Assembly (NCBI GenBank): GCA_917880885.1
Contig: OU862908.1
Span: 51,109,819-51,173,818, forward strand
DNA length: 64,000 nt
From: Limnephilus marmoratus
Taxonomy: Eukaryota > Arthropoda > Insecta > Trichoptera > Limnephilidae
Direction: 5' to 3'
Part shown: one piece after another, positions 22,793 to 34,400 of the stretch
How the letters are laid out: each line of letters starts with the position of its first letter
How positions within the stretch are numbered: position 1 is the stretch's first letter
The notes under the pieces: generated by a model
What the model saw: only the letters and a program-made list of their open reading frames with translations
Database searches by the model: none
What the model was told of the DNA's origin: nothing
Made by a program: the position numbers and the translations under genes

Positions 22793-23046
22793 AGCTGGTT
22801 CCCGGCATGCGTTGCAATTCCATATTCAAATAAATACATCGTTTCTCCCTGAATCACCTTTCCCGTGCGTCCCCGTTCCCCTCCTGCATCCCCTTCCTAG
22901 CTAGCTTTATAAATTATACCCTATATGTTATTCTGATGAATGAGCTATATTATTGTAAAGTTTCATCAAAATCCGTTCAGTAGTTTTTGCGTGAAAGAGT
23001 AACAAACACACGTACATACATACAAATTTTGGCGTTTATAATAATA
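22793..23046 (+). repeat. CTGGTTCCCGGCATGCGTTGC repeat, copy 2
   Basis: It opens CTAGCTGGTTCCCGGCATGC and has a short pyrimidine tract. It then has TTTCATCAAAATCCGTTCAG and ends in TTTATAATAATATTA. It abuts copy 3 head to tail. Confidence 0.65.
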
Positions 23047-23050
23047 TTAC

Positions 23051-23412
23051 TAGCTGGTACCCGGCATGCGTTGCAATGCAATTCAAAGAAATAAATTGAT
23101 TCTCCCTGCATGTCCTTTCCCGTGCGTCCTCGTTCCCTTCTACTTTCCCCGCCTTACTCCCCCGTATCTTCCCTCTCCGCGAACCCCACCTTTCCCGTGC
23201 CTTTCCTCCCTGCCGCTAAAATATACGAAATAAACACATTTTAATTTATGCAAATTTCTTAACGCCAGACCTTGTCGTTATATATAGCCTATGTTACTCG
23301 CTTATAATGTAGCTATCTATTGGTGAAAGAATTTTTAATGTCGGTTTAGTCGTTTAGGCGTGAAAGCGTAACAAACAAACACACGCACTTTCGCATTTAT
23401 AATATTAGATAA
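23051..23412 (+). repeat. CTGGTACCCGGCATGCGTTGC repeat, copy 3
   Basis: Same family and orientation as copy 2, with a longer pyrimidine tract (23100-23210) and ending ATTTATAATATTAGAT. Confidence 0.65.
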
Positions 23413-23618
23413 GATTATTTTTATTAATTTTCGAATTTTAATTAAATTTTCTTTTCTTTGCCCACACCGTTCTTTGTCTTTATTGTAATTAAATGTAATG
23501 TTCTTAGTTCGTGTCAATGTTGTGACTGTTTTATGTAGTTCATAGCTTACACATAATGTATTGAATTAAGTACCTATTTCACACCAGTCGTTATTAATAA
23601 TAAATAATAACGCTCTTA

Positions 23619-24566
23619 GGCCTCATTCTCACGGGAGCTTTTTTAACGTCCGTTAAAAAAGCGTTCAAATAGAACAAATGCATTTCCAAGTATATGTTCA
23701 TACGTCAGCGCTTTTAAAACGCGACGCTTTTTTATCGAGCAGTGTTGCATTTTGAGCGCTGGGCGTTGGGCGTTAAAGGGAATAGATCATATGAAACTTC
23801 GTATTATTATTCACACGAGCGGTAAAACAGCGCCGGTGCGTCTATCTTCATTCATTAATCCTGTACATCCATCTAAAGTAATTAGGATTCTAGATAATTG
23901 TCGATATCGCCCCGCCAATTCAACTGCACCAAGTTCTAGGCCACACTCCGCACAAAGCTTTTTTTTACCACTTTCAACCCAAATATTTTTCCATATCCAT
24001 CCAACACTGACCAATAACTGTTCAGAGCCCATTTGACCAATATAAGTTCACCAGAAGAATTTTACTTATCTCCAGATGATTGTTAAATTTACTACATAAG
24101 TTTTTAATGAATTTAAATTGTTTTGTAATTTTGTAATTATTGTTTTATTTAACTCAGTGTAACAGCTAGTCGTTGTACAGGTGGTATCGCCAAATGCATG
24201 TTAGTATCTTGAAGTGTTCGAGGCCCCACTTTCGTCAAATGTTGTAATAGACATTCGAAAATAACTAAAAAAATTATCGGGGTATTGCTTCAATTCTTCG
24301 TACAGTGTCACAAACTGCCCTTTTGAGTATCTCAGTTCATTCAGAGGATGAACCAGAATGCCTTTTGTTTTCTTTTTCGTCTTCTAGCAACGCTAATCGC
24401 TATTGCTATTAATTTTACAGAAACCATTTTCACGTCTTACTGAAGCGAGAAACGAAACAAGAGTGATTTTTAAGCGTTCGTATGAACAATCATATCGAGA
24501 ACGTTATAAAAGCGCCAACGCCGAGTTTTAACGCGGCGTTTTTTAAAGTCTCGTGCGAATTACGCC
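23619..24566. mobile_element. TTA-flanked Harbinger-like MITE
   Basis: The left end reads GGCCTCATTCTCACGGGAGC, and the right end, reversed, GGCGTAATTCGCACGAGACT. TTA lies immediately outside both (23616-23618 and 24567-24569). Subterminal regions are rich in GCGTTTT/AACGC words. The TTA duplication and GGCC-type end fit PIF/Harbinger. Frames inside (23752-24036, 23811-24032) show no transposase signature. Confidence 0.7.
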
Positions 24567-24959
24567 TTAGTAATTGTTATTAGGATTGTTCAATAAAAAG
24601 TGTGTGCCTGTTCACAATGCCAATGCTTGTGTCAGAAAAATGTAATAAAATATTATGTTATTCTGTTGTAACGGTTACATAAGGTTCTATAAAGCTATCG
24701 AATGTTTTAGTCATTGAGAATATCAGAATTAGGAGAATTCAAAATATAAAGCAGACGAAAAATATACGTAAAAGCACATATTAGTTCTTTTATTTAGTTG
24801 CAAATCTCGATGATCATTGATCAATTTTTATTATTATTATTTATGTTCTAATTTTATATTCATTTTTTTGTTTTCGTTAGGTACCTAACCTAATACGCTA
24901 CCATATTTTATTTCTTTAAGATTTTTATTTGCTCTTTAAAATATATTATACTATCGTTT
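24567..24959. other. Intergenic stretch, nothing recognised
   Basis: No supportable feature beyond the TTA of the preceding element. Confidence 0.45.
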
Positions 24960-25046
24960 ATGTAATATGGCTGACTGGGATTGCACTACCCTCCCAGCCC
25001 TGCTGGAATAAAAACTTAAATAAAAATAAAATAAAATAAAAATTAG
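24960..25046 (+). repeat. Retrotransposon 3' end with (AAAAT)n tail
   Basis: A block of TGACTGGGATTGCACTACCC and CAGCCCTGCTGGAATAAA is followed by AAATAAAATAAAATAAAA, a typical non-LTR terminus. Confidence 0.5.
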
Positions 25047-25061
25047 CGGTCGATAATCAGC

Positions 25062-25880
25062 GGCTATGGGTACCGCCACCCCGAGAATCAGTTATTGTAT
25101 AACCAACACCTCTACGACCTCCGTAGTCCAGTGGGTAAGACTCTTGACTCACAATCCGGAGGTCGCGGGTTCGAACCCGGCATGCGCAAATAAATTTTAT
25201 TTGATTAATTTGTGTTATTTCACAATTAATTCATTTAAAATAATGTATAGTATATTTGCGGCATGTTCCAGAGTGGAAGATACTATCAGTATCGCCCTGG
25301 TGTAAGACCACCATTCAGAATTGAAACGTTGCTTGAAAATGGCTTTAGCCGTGTTTGTTGACCAGATCTGAATAGCCAGGTACTTCCCAACCTTCCTCTT
25401 CTCCACCTCCTTCCCCTCCCCACTACCTTCAGCCTCACAACATACCCCAATTGGGGATGCCATAGTCTCACTGGCTCCAGACGGGAGCAGTTGAGATTCT
25501 TGTGCGGTATTCACTGTAAAAAAAAAAAAAAACCTCTGCCATAAGTCACCCCAAATGTTTCGGTACTTTTGGTGACTTAGAAGGGGGCCCGGGTTCATGG
25601 GGTGAGGTTTCTCCGAGTCCGTCTCCCCATCAACTGCGTGGCATCGGAAGAGACTGGTTGAGGGAGACCTTTGATCTCTCTAGCAGGACTCTCTCGGAAC
25701 ATCGCTTTGCACCGCAGTGGGAGGGATGGATTCATACGTCCGTTTTTCTTGGACACACCGATCCCCAGATTCCTTTCCACCCCTCATACCTTTTTCCTTC
25801 CCAGACATCATGTCCTTCCTTTTCTAAAAACACCCTCCACACAGCAGGGCCTCTTCTGTACAGCTAATGTAAAAAGATAT
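25062..25880 (+). repeat. LINE-tail repeat (family B) interrupted by a SINE
   Basis: The family B sequence starts at GGTACCGCCACCCCGAGAA, is broken at 25113, and resumes at 25532 with CCTCTGCCATAAGTCACCCC. It then runs through the GGGATGGATTCATACGTCCG block to CCCTCCACACAGCAGG and a terminal TAATGTAAAAAG. Removing the inserted SINE restores the order seen in the copy at 9000-9450. Confidence 0.75.
25114..25531 (+). repeat. tRNA-derived SINE, family A, copy 3 (nested)
   Basis: The head is the most tRNA-like of the family, with TAGTCCAGTGGGTAAGACTC near the A box and GGGTTCGAACCCGG as B box. The body and a long A tail follow. ACCTCT on both sides (25108-25113 and 25532-25537) is the target duplication, within a family B repeat. 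The tail and clean duplication suggest a fairly recent insertion. Confidence 0.85.
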
Positions 25881-26405
25881 CACAATATCAAAAAGTCCTG
25901 AAATATTGTAATGGCGTTCTTTTTCCTGGGAGATTCAAAAGATTTTGATTTATTTTTTCCGAGACTCCAGAAAAATTGTTGAAATTAGAATTTATTATTA
26001 TGTTGAAAGTTGAACACCCCTGCTGTCTGAGATGAATAAGGTTCAACTTACCAGTGAACACTGAAGACTGAAAACAGCTGTGGGCTGTCTGTAGTAGGCT
26101 CAGGCTGTGGACTGTAGTAGTCTGTAGGACCGTAGCTCCACATTGACGTTTTCTACGTACCTATTACCTACTTCATCATTATATTGTGCTGGAAGTAGAA
26201 GCTCCTTAGTGTATAGTTCATTTTTATTTTTATGTGATGCCACTGAAGGGTCCTAACTGTCCGTACGACTAGAAGGAGGTCGGGTGGTGAAGTTTTTAGA
26301 GGTGCCTTCTGGTCACTAAATATAGTTAAAGCCCTTTCAAGCAACACCTCGTTTCTTTCACCAGGTTGATACCAAGAGTCACCCTGATGTTGCATTTTCA
26401 ATAGA
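25881..26405. other. Intergenic stretch, nothing recognised
   Basis: A small CTGTGG(A/G)CTGT duplication lies near 26080-26110. No gene or element is assigned. Confidence 0.45.
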
Positions 26406-26865
26406 TTAGGCGATATAGTTTTTTATGAGGCCTTGAGGAAAAAATCCCTCAGGATCCATGTCATCCTGGAAGATGCTGTGTGGAAGATCTTTATGGAAGA
26501 AGGCAGGAGAGAAAGTTCAAGGAAGGAAAAATGTATGAGGGGTGGGGTGGAATCGGGGGGTCGATATATCCAGGAGTGACGGACATATGAATCTATCCCT
26601 CCCACTGCGGTGCAAGGCGAAAGCTCGAGAGTGTACGACTGGATAGGTCTATGTTAGGTCTCCCTTAAGCAGTCTCTCCCTGTCCCGATCCGGCCCGCCG
26701 CACGGTAGGCGAGAAAACGCATTCGTCATCAAGACCTAGACAAACCTCACCCCAATTAAAATCAACCCGGGCAGCAACCGCTAAGTCACCAAACGTAGCG
26801 AAAATCTTGTGATGACCTACGGCAGGGGTGTTGGTTACACTCGCCTTCCAAATTGTCCAAGATGT
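26406..26865 (-). repeat. LINE-tail repeat (family B), minus orientation
   Basis: In reverse order it has the GATGCTGTGTGGAAGATC end block, the A/G-rich block, TGACGGACATATGAATC, the CCCGATCCGGCCC block and the CACCAAACGTAGCGAAAATC block, matching the plus-strand copies. Confidence 0.65.
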
Positions 26866-27880
26866 CAATCAATTATGCGTTAAAAACAAAATATTGATAG
26901 GTTTTATAATGTCTTTTAAAACCTGTAGTAAAGACTATAATTTTTTTATTTGCATTATAGCTTTCGAGTCTTTGATATTAAATATTATTTTACTGCTGTG
27001 TTTATTCCCGTCAGCATTAACTTCTGATGTCCAGAATTGTTTTACCTGTGAATAGAGTAGTGGTTTTATCAACTTTGTATTTTTTTGGTACGTCATAGTC
27101 ATAATGTGTTGGTCTATTATGCTTTTGATTTCAAAGCCCCAAGATTAATATCTACACAACGTTTCAGGGAGCTGAACTAAAAGATTAACGAAAGCATAGA
27201 AACACCTACCAAACACACTACCTGTGGCTTTGAAAACATCAAGATTTGAACAAGTGCAGAACACTCTGTCAAGATAGGACCAAACGATTACCGTTTTAAG
27301 TTCAATAATCTGTGGAGTGGAAACAAAATAACAGGAAAAAAGAAACCCCAAACACAAAATCCTCTCATAAATCAACCCGTAGCATCTTATTTGTGTTGGG
27401 CAAAACAAATAATAATAAAATTTCTTTGTTGTATTGAACGCTGCTTGACAGCCTGATTGAGACTAGACAGGTATAATAGCACCTTTATGGATGTATGGGA
27501 AACACGTTCTTGGTTATCTTAAATGGCTTGAGAAACAGTTTACGGATTCCCAACAATGGTGGTGTATATTTAAAGACAGACTGCCATAATAATAAATACC
27601 TTTATTATTTAAGTAATAATTCATAATAATGCATTATTATAGAAATTACTTTTTTATGTTGGCGCTCTCAATTTTGTACAAAATTAAACAAAGCTTTTTT
27701 AAAAGATTGAAAATTTACGTTACTATTGCTATCCACACCAAAATTGGTCGACTTTTGGTTTTTGTTGCCATTTCAATGGGTTTGGTTTACATATTTACTT
27801 TTACTAGAATACAAATTTGGCTAACAAGGTGCAAATAGGTGGAAGTATTCAATATTTGGTTCCGCAGCAGTCTGGGAGGA
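26866..27880. other. AT-rich stretch, nothing recognised
   Basis: No supportable gene. A frame at 27629-27838 has a hydrophobic segment but no other support. Confidence 0.45.
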
Positions 27881-27889
27881 GCGAGTGAA

Positions 27890-28395
27890 AGATAAAACAT
27901 AATGTAGTCGTGATCCGCTGGTCCGCGATTTGCACCTCCAAACTGGTTCCCGGTTTCAATTCCTACTTGGAAGTAATGGCAGGCTTAATATAATAAATAT
28001 GGACATCGTATCACCTGAAGCCGGGCCGAGTGCCCATCATCGAATTCAATGGGGCGCCGATTTCTCACGCAGTTGAAGATGCCAAAACACGTCATATACC
28101 AAACTCCGGAGAAGCTAAAATGGCCTGGCGAAGAATCTGCAGTTAGTGCAGTCTGGGTTCTGGGGTTTTTCTGAAAGTAAACAGGAGGAGGCATGAAATG
28201 TTGCCTGTCAAAAAGTTGTTAGCAGATTGCTCAAGGCGGGAACACTTCCCATGACCTTATTCATAGGGCGCCCAGTCTCGCAGAGTGGGATGCTAAAACA
28301 CTCCCTGCAATACATTCCCAAGAAGCCAATGGCCTGACGCAAATTTACCTTCTTCAGTTATTACTGTCAGCCAGGCCCTGAGGCAAATGGCGCCT
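27890..28395 (+). repeat. tRNA-derived SINE, family C, copy 1
   Basis: A tRNA-like head with B-box-like GGTTTCAATTCC (near 27950) is followed by a long body. The body includes a block of CTGAAAGTAAACAGGAGGAG and GTTGCCTGTCAAAA, then GACCTTATTCATAG and AGAAGCCAATGGCCTGAC. The body order is repeated in the copy at 28549. Confidence 0.55.
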
Positions 28396-28548
28396 TGAAC
28401 AGCTTTAATTTTGGCGCCTTTTGAAATCTAAATTAAACGGTAATGCCAATGCCTATACGTTGTGCACAGTCTTGCATCCTTCAAAGTGTTATTTTTTTCT
28501 GCAATCCACGCAATCGGCAAAATATTTTATGAGAGTTCTTTTCATGTC

Positions 28549-29045
28549 CTCCTTGGCGTAGTGGTTTATTCATTTGACTTTGAGTGTTAAGGTTTTGAGT
28601 TCGATTTCCGGACACTGCAAAAAAATTAGATTAATTTCATTCAATATGTGGGAGCTAGACGTGTGAATGGGCGCGAGATAGAAGTGTGAAATTACCGGAG
28701 CAGCATGTTCCATTTTCGCCCACCAGACCTGGTCTAAGTCTAACTACAGAATACATCCTGGCTCCTGAAGGTTTTCTGAAGGTAAACGACAGGGGACAAG
28801 AATCATGTTTAAAGTTTTTTAATCAAGTTTATCATGTTCATAATTTTTTTTCATTAAGTTTCTCAAGCCGGAAACCTTTTAAATGACCTTATTCGGAGTG
28901 AGAGATTCTGACAAACCTTACGTAAACTCCGAGAGGAGAAGCCAATATGCCCTTACACAGATTTTCAGTTGGGATTTAGTCTGAGCCAGGTATTTTGAAA
29001 GTAAATAAGAGAAGACATGCAATGTTACCTGTCAAACGATCAAAA
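28549..29045 (+). repeat. tRNA-derived SINE, family C, copy 2
   Basis: The head is CTCCTTGGCGTAGTGG with B-box-like GAGTTCGATTTCC. The body repeats the family C blocks in diverged form: CTGAAGGTAAACGACAGGGG, GACCTTATTCGGAG, AGAAGCCAATATGCCC. A second GTTACCTGTCAAAC block lies at its end. Confidence 0.55.
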
Positions 29046-29236
29046 TTAGAATACGCTTCTGCTGTTTGGGCCCCATACCAGCAAAAATACACAGAATTAT
29101 TAGAATAAATTTTTAAAATTTTGTAAAGTATCTTTATACGAGAACACACGGTAAATACCCGCGATTTATACATCACGTTGATTAGCTCTCCGAAACGCTC
29201 TACGAAAGTCTCCCATCTAGGAGGAATGGGACCTTA

Positions 29237-29650
29237 GGGAACGTACCCATACTACGTGACACTTTTTGCAATTTTTAACCCTCCCCCCCGGTGACCACGT
29301 GTAGTATATTCCAAGACCCCCCCCCTCCCCCTACAGTTTTCACTAGTAAATCATAATAATAGTTTTGAATCATTTCTTGCTAACAAAAAGTTTAAAAAAA
29401 TTATTTGGCTTACATTTGTCTTTATTAATACGGCGTTTGCTGCGTAACGGCAAGAGTGCATGCATACCTATAATTAATTACAAGTGGAAAAAATATTAAA
29501 AAGTTAATGGAAAAAATATAAAAAGATTTCTAGATTGACTACGTGATAAAAACCTAAGTCCCCCCCCCCCCCCCTCCATTGTGACCAAGCGTGGTATTTT
29601 GAAGATCCCCCCCCCCCCCTAAACAGATCACGTAGTATGGGAACGTTCCC
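29237..29650. mobile_element. TTA-flanked MITE with CATACTACGTGA ends
   Basis: Left end GGGAACGTACCCATACTACG and reversed right end GGGAACGTTCCCATACTACG differ at one position and both continue TGA. TTA flanks both sides (29234-29236 and 29651-29653). The core has several C runs paired with GTGACCA-type words. It has 414 bp and no coding capacity. Confidence 0.85.
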
Positions 29651-30019
29651 TTAATGAGACCTTAACAGTAACAGCTTTTAAAATTATAAAAACTATTACA
29701 TACCTCTTAGACTGCTATAAATTGTTCGTACCGAACATCTACCGCCAGGGTCGTCGCCAAGACGTGCTCTGTATTCCACGTGGCAGAATGGACGTTCTGG
29801 CCAGCATATCATGACAAGATAATATAGATACGGTGCTGCTTAATAATACCTCTAGGTCTCTTAACATTTAGCCTTGAAGATTTCAAGAGCCGTTTTGGGC
29901 AAGAACTCTAAAATATCGATCATCGTAGTTAAGTTATGTATATGTCATGTGTATTGTAATAGGATTACATCAATCTGTAATGAACAAAAAAAATAACCCC
30001 AGTGACACACCAGAATTCA

Positions 30020-30132
30020 GAATCAAAACGTTGTTACTTGAAATGGGTTCAGCTGTGCTCAGTGTCCGTATCTGGTTAGCCAAATACTTTAAAAATTCCC
30101 CCCCCCCCCCGCACACCCTTCGCCTTCTTCCT
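30020..30132 (+). repeat. SINE family A, diverged fragment
   Basis: TACTTGAAATGGGTTCAGCT and TATCTGGTTAGCCAAATAC match the family A body at low identity. A C run and CACACCCTTCGCC follow. Confidence 0.5.
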
Positions 30133-31410
30133 CAAAACTAATCAAATGTCATAATTAAAACATAATAATATTGTGATGCACCAAAGAAACAACAATAAAA
30201 ATATTTGTATCTCGTATATTGTTTCAATAATGTAGGTTACTTACATTTCTGTCAATGAGTACCTACATAAAATTTGTTGAATTGAAAACAAAAAACAAGG
30301 CAAAATTATTATTTATCAAAGCAAAGATTTTAGCCTATTACGTCTATGTTACTATAACCTGTGTTCCTACTTATCTACAACTAGTCAGTGACTCCTATCA
30401 TGTAGTAATACAACTTGACACAGCCATGTCACATAAAGATTTATTTTTGGTTACTCTAAGCTCTTGGGAGATACTGGACACACTTATCTGTGAATGAAAC
30501 ATATGAAGTTAGATAGGAAAAGTGACAAGTAGGTCAAGATGAACCAATCTTCTAAAACATTATAAATATTATTAAAATATTATACCTAAGCGTATTATTT
30601 AATTTCAGGAAGTATTATGAACTATAATGTCAGAAATGATAACACGTATTTTTTTGTTATTCGGAAGAGCAAAATGTTCATTGATAAAAAATAATATTTA
30701 TTAGCAATTAAAAGATAAATTTGTATAAAGGCATAATAATAGTTATTTATTTATGTCTCTATTTGAATCATTAACGCCTCTCTGCTTAATTTACCATAAT
30801 ATAACATAAACTTTAACATGAGAAATTAGAATTTCGTTAGTAATATTATAATAAAGATCTCGTGGGCGTGTGAAACAGCAAAGGATAAAGCAAAATGAAA
30901 TCCTGTTTAAGTAATACAATATTGGAATGCCATATATTTAAGCAACTTTAGATGAGGATGGGGTACCTACACAGTAAATGCATAAGCGTTTTTACAGGTA
31001 TTCATAATTAAAGCGGCAAATATAAAACAATATTTTTTTGTTTTTTAAAGGTTATTAAATTGTTTCACATGTTTACTTAGTTTTAGATTTTTTTTAAATA
31101 AATAAAAGTCACCAATTTAACGGAATAAAACTCATTACTATAAAACATTTGCCCGCTGGTAACTCGTATATAGGCTTCAAATTTGAATGAATTGTTTTAA
31201 GAGTACCAACCCTACAGTGCGAAAATTCTTCTTTTTAATACTTTTTTTTATATGTTTATTCAGTTTTTAATTGTAGAATATTTTATCTTACTTAAATCTT
31301 ACAAAACTGATCAATCATTTTAATTGTAAGAAATTTAGTTTAATAAGAAAATTAATCTTGTTACTTAACTTATCACACAATTATCTATAGAAAAGTGTAA
31401 TTTATTTCAG
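30133..31410. other. Upstream region of the protease gene, no exon identified
   Basis: AT-rich. The missing start and signal-peptide exon of the protease could lie here or farther upstream, but no frame with a clear signal sequence and a compatible donor (phase 0) was found. Confidence 0.4.
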
Positions 31411-34400
31411 GAGAAGAGCCAATCATCGCTCATGGAAAGTTTGGAAGACACAATGTCAAAAGAAGTATCAACTGCGCAAAAGTTCATAAAAGAATTGATC
31501 AGAAATACAGGTGCAATTTTAGACATAAATAACACATAATGCTAGACAAGTTGTTATAGGTTTCAGTTAACAGTCCATCAAGTTTTAGTTCTTTGGTTCG
31601 ATAAGTTCAAATCGTTCAAGCAAATGAATTATGATTGACTTGCTGGTTGTAGCAGATCAATCCAACAATCAATCATGGATTGCTATTTTTAGATAAAGGC
31701 GGAGATGGCAGTCCAGGTCCAGCGTACTCAGACTGGAACCAGTGGAGTGAATGTTCCGAATCAAACTGCACTAGAACAAGAAGAAGAATGTGCAAACTTA
31801 AACACAAGTGTGGAGATACTATACAAACTGAAGAGAAAGGGTAATATAAACATAGTAGATATGACCAACTAAACAAAACAAAACCATGAAATGTTTTGTC
31901 AGTTGCAAAGTGTTACATTGGTTCCTTTTTGATTTCAGTTGCAAATTTACAAGAAGAAAAGATCGCAAACGAACAAAATGCGGAAGGAGACGACGGAAAG
32001 GTGCAGAAAAACCAATGGAAGATATCATATTCACGCATGATTCAAATGATAACAGAAAGTACAAATTTAAAATTGTTATGGTAAGTGTTTTTTAACGTTT
32101 AAAGCGACAATGTAATTCAACGCATAGCCTGTGTTACACTCTCTCCGAGACCTTCAAACTATTACGAAAAATGATGTAGGCTGAAGTTGACCTGGTTGAC
32201 TTTGCCAAATAAAAGAATACTACTAGTCAAGTTGATTGTATGTACGTCTATATGTTGGTAGTGTAGGTACATATATCACATTTAACACGTAATAACACAA
32301 GACTGTCAAATGTATGACTTCTGACATCAGTGCATGAATTATGGTTCTTTTTAACAGATGCTCGCATCAATTCAACGATTTTTTAAATCATTGATTATAT
32401 TATATTATCATATATAAAACAAATACTTATTTTTAGAAAACTCAAGATCCTCTCGTGAGGAAGGTCCTTCCCAGCAGGTCCAGCAAATGGTATTCGAAGT
32501 GGAGTCGGTGGTCTTCCTGTAGCAGGTCATGTGTTACACATAGAAAAAGGTAATAAGTTAATTAATAAGTTAAAAGGTAATAAGTTAAAAACTACTGGTT
32601 AGCTCTGGCACTGTGAAATTTGCAATCAGTAGCACGCGAACTGTTAGAAAACTGAATGTACCGGGACTGAATGTAAGGAAGGAGCTTGCGCTCTTGAGGC
32701 GATTTTTCGCAAAAACAGCGCTATATAAGTTGTCCAAATTTATAAATTTATTAATAAGAAATCAAAATATGTCATGTTTTGTTTAGCAAATAATGCAAAT
32801 TTGAGCTGTTTTAAACCATAACTCGCAAGGTTCGTGTTAGAATTATGTAATGATTTTTTTTTACTAATTAGTTTTATTTTTCAGGTGGTGCCAACGACCG
32901 AAGCTTTGCTCCCGTAATGTCCTGAAGGAGACGGCATATTGTTACGTCGAGGGCACATTCTGTCAGCGATACATTGAGAAAAAAATACACGGCAATAAAA
33001 ATAACGGTGAGTTCTTCAATATTTAAGTGTGTGGTGATTACTCGATAACGGGGCGGTTGGGAAAATCCCACTTGATCAGTACCTAAAACCCACGAACATA
33101 ATAGTTATTATTGTAGTCACCATTCAGTCAAAATCAAAAATAATTACTTAATCATCGAAGACAAATTAGCGACTCTGAAACGAAAATTAGAAACAGAAAA
33201 ATCAGAAATATATTCCGTCACATCTAGAAATTTAACCCAGACTTTAGCCTTGAACCAAGGCTAAGGACTTTTTCTGATTTTTGTGTTTCAAATTTTCATT
33301 TAAGAGTCGCTCATGTTATCTTCAGTGATTAAATATTACCACTTAAAGTTATTCTACTCAATAAGTTTTTCTAAAAATACAAATATTTACTAATCATATA
33401 GGTAAGTAATACTTTTTACGTCAGTTGACCATTTCATTTCATCATCATTTCATCAAATTGATCATATAATTTGCCGCATTAAAAACTTCTTTGATCCATT
33501 ATCTATTTTACATAAATGTCGCTATTAAATTATCGCAGATGATTTAGAGAGATCAAAGCAGTTAAAAACAGAGCAGTACGAGTAAATTATCTTTTTGCAA
33601 TTCTAAACCAGTTTTTGCTTTTATTCTCAGTTATTCAACATTGGTTACATAACGGCGAAATCTGTAGGTATTGATCTACCACGTGCCTATAATAAATTAC
33701 TAATTAAATTGATTACAGTTTGGTTTTCTCGTATGGTAGATACAATGTGTTTTAATATTTTCTCAGCCAACGGAGAACTGTTCGTGGACACGATAATTGA
33801 GGAGCCAATTCCCAACAGAGATCGCAATGACATCGACACCAATGTGTACCACCATGAGGTGGCCCAGCAGCCGCAGTGCGGGATGCTGTACAGCGGGATG
33901 AACAACAACACGGCCAAGAAGAGCTTGTGGTCCATGACCAGGATCATTGGCGGAAGACCTGCACCAAAGGGCAAGTGGCCTTGGCAGGTTGCACTATTGA
34001 ATAGATATAAGGTTTGTAGATCCTTTCGTAAGCAATGTATGTACTTTCCACATTTTAGAAATTTTAGTCTCATTGGTCAATACAGACTTATGCCTTACTT
34101 CCAGGAAGCTTTTTGTGGTGGGACTCTCGTATCCCCACGCTGGGTCCTAACTGCAGCCCATTGCATCAGAAGAAGGCTTTACGTGAGATTAGGAGAATAC
34201 AATCTTTCAACCAAAGATGACATGGAGACTGAACTGAGGATCACACAGACCATCGTCCATCCGGGATACGACTCGGAGACTGTTGACAACGACGTCGCAA
34301 TGCTGAGGCATGTTCATAATTTTATTGAAACTAACTATCGTACGAGTACATATAGATGACTGCATAATATATGATAAAACTTACAATTTTGTTTTTGTTT

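Noticed and set aside
25114..25190. Possible tRNA gene
   Set aside because: The A and B boxes are good, but the acceptor stem does not close, and a SINE body with an A tail follows.
27629..27838. Possible membrane-anchor first exon of the protease
   Set aside because: It has a hydrophobic stretch and a GT near its end, but the donor phase does not fit the first recognised exon at 31411 and no intermediate exon was found.
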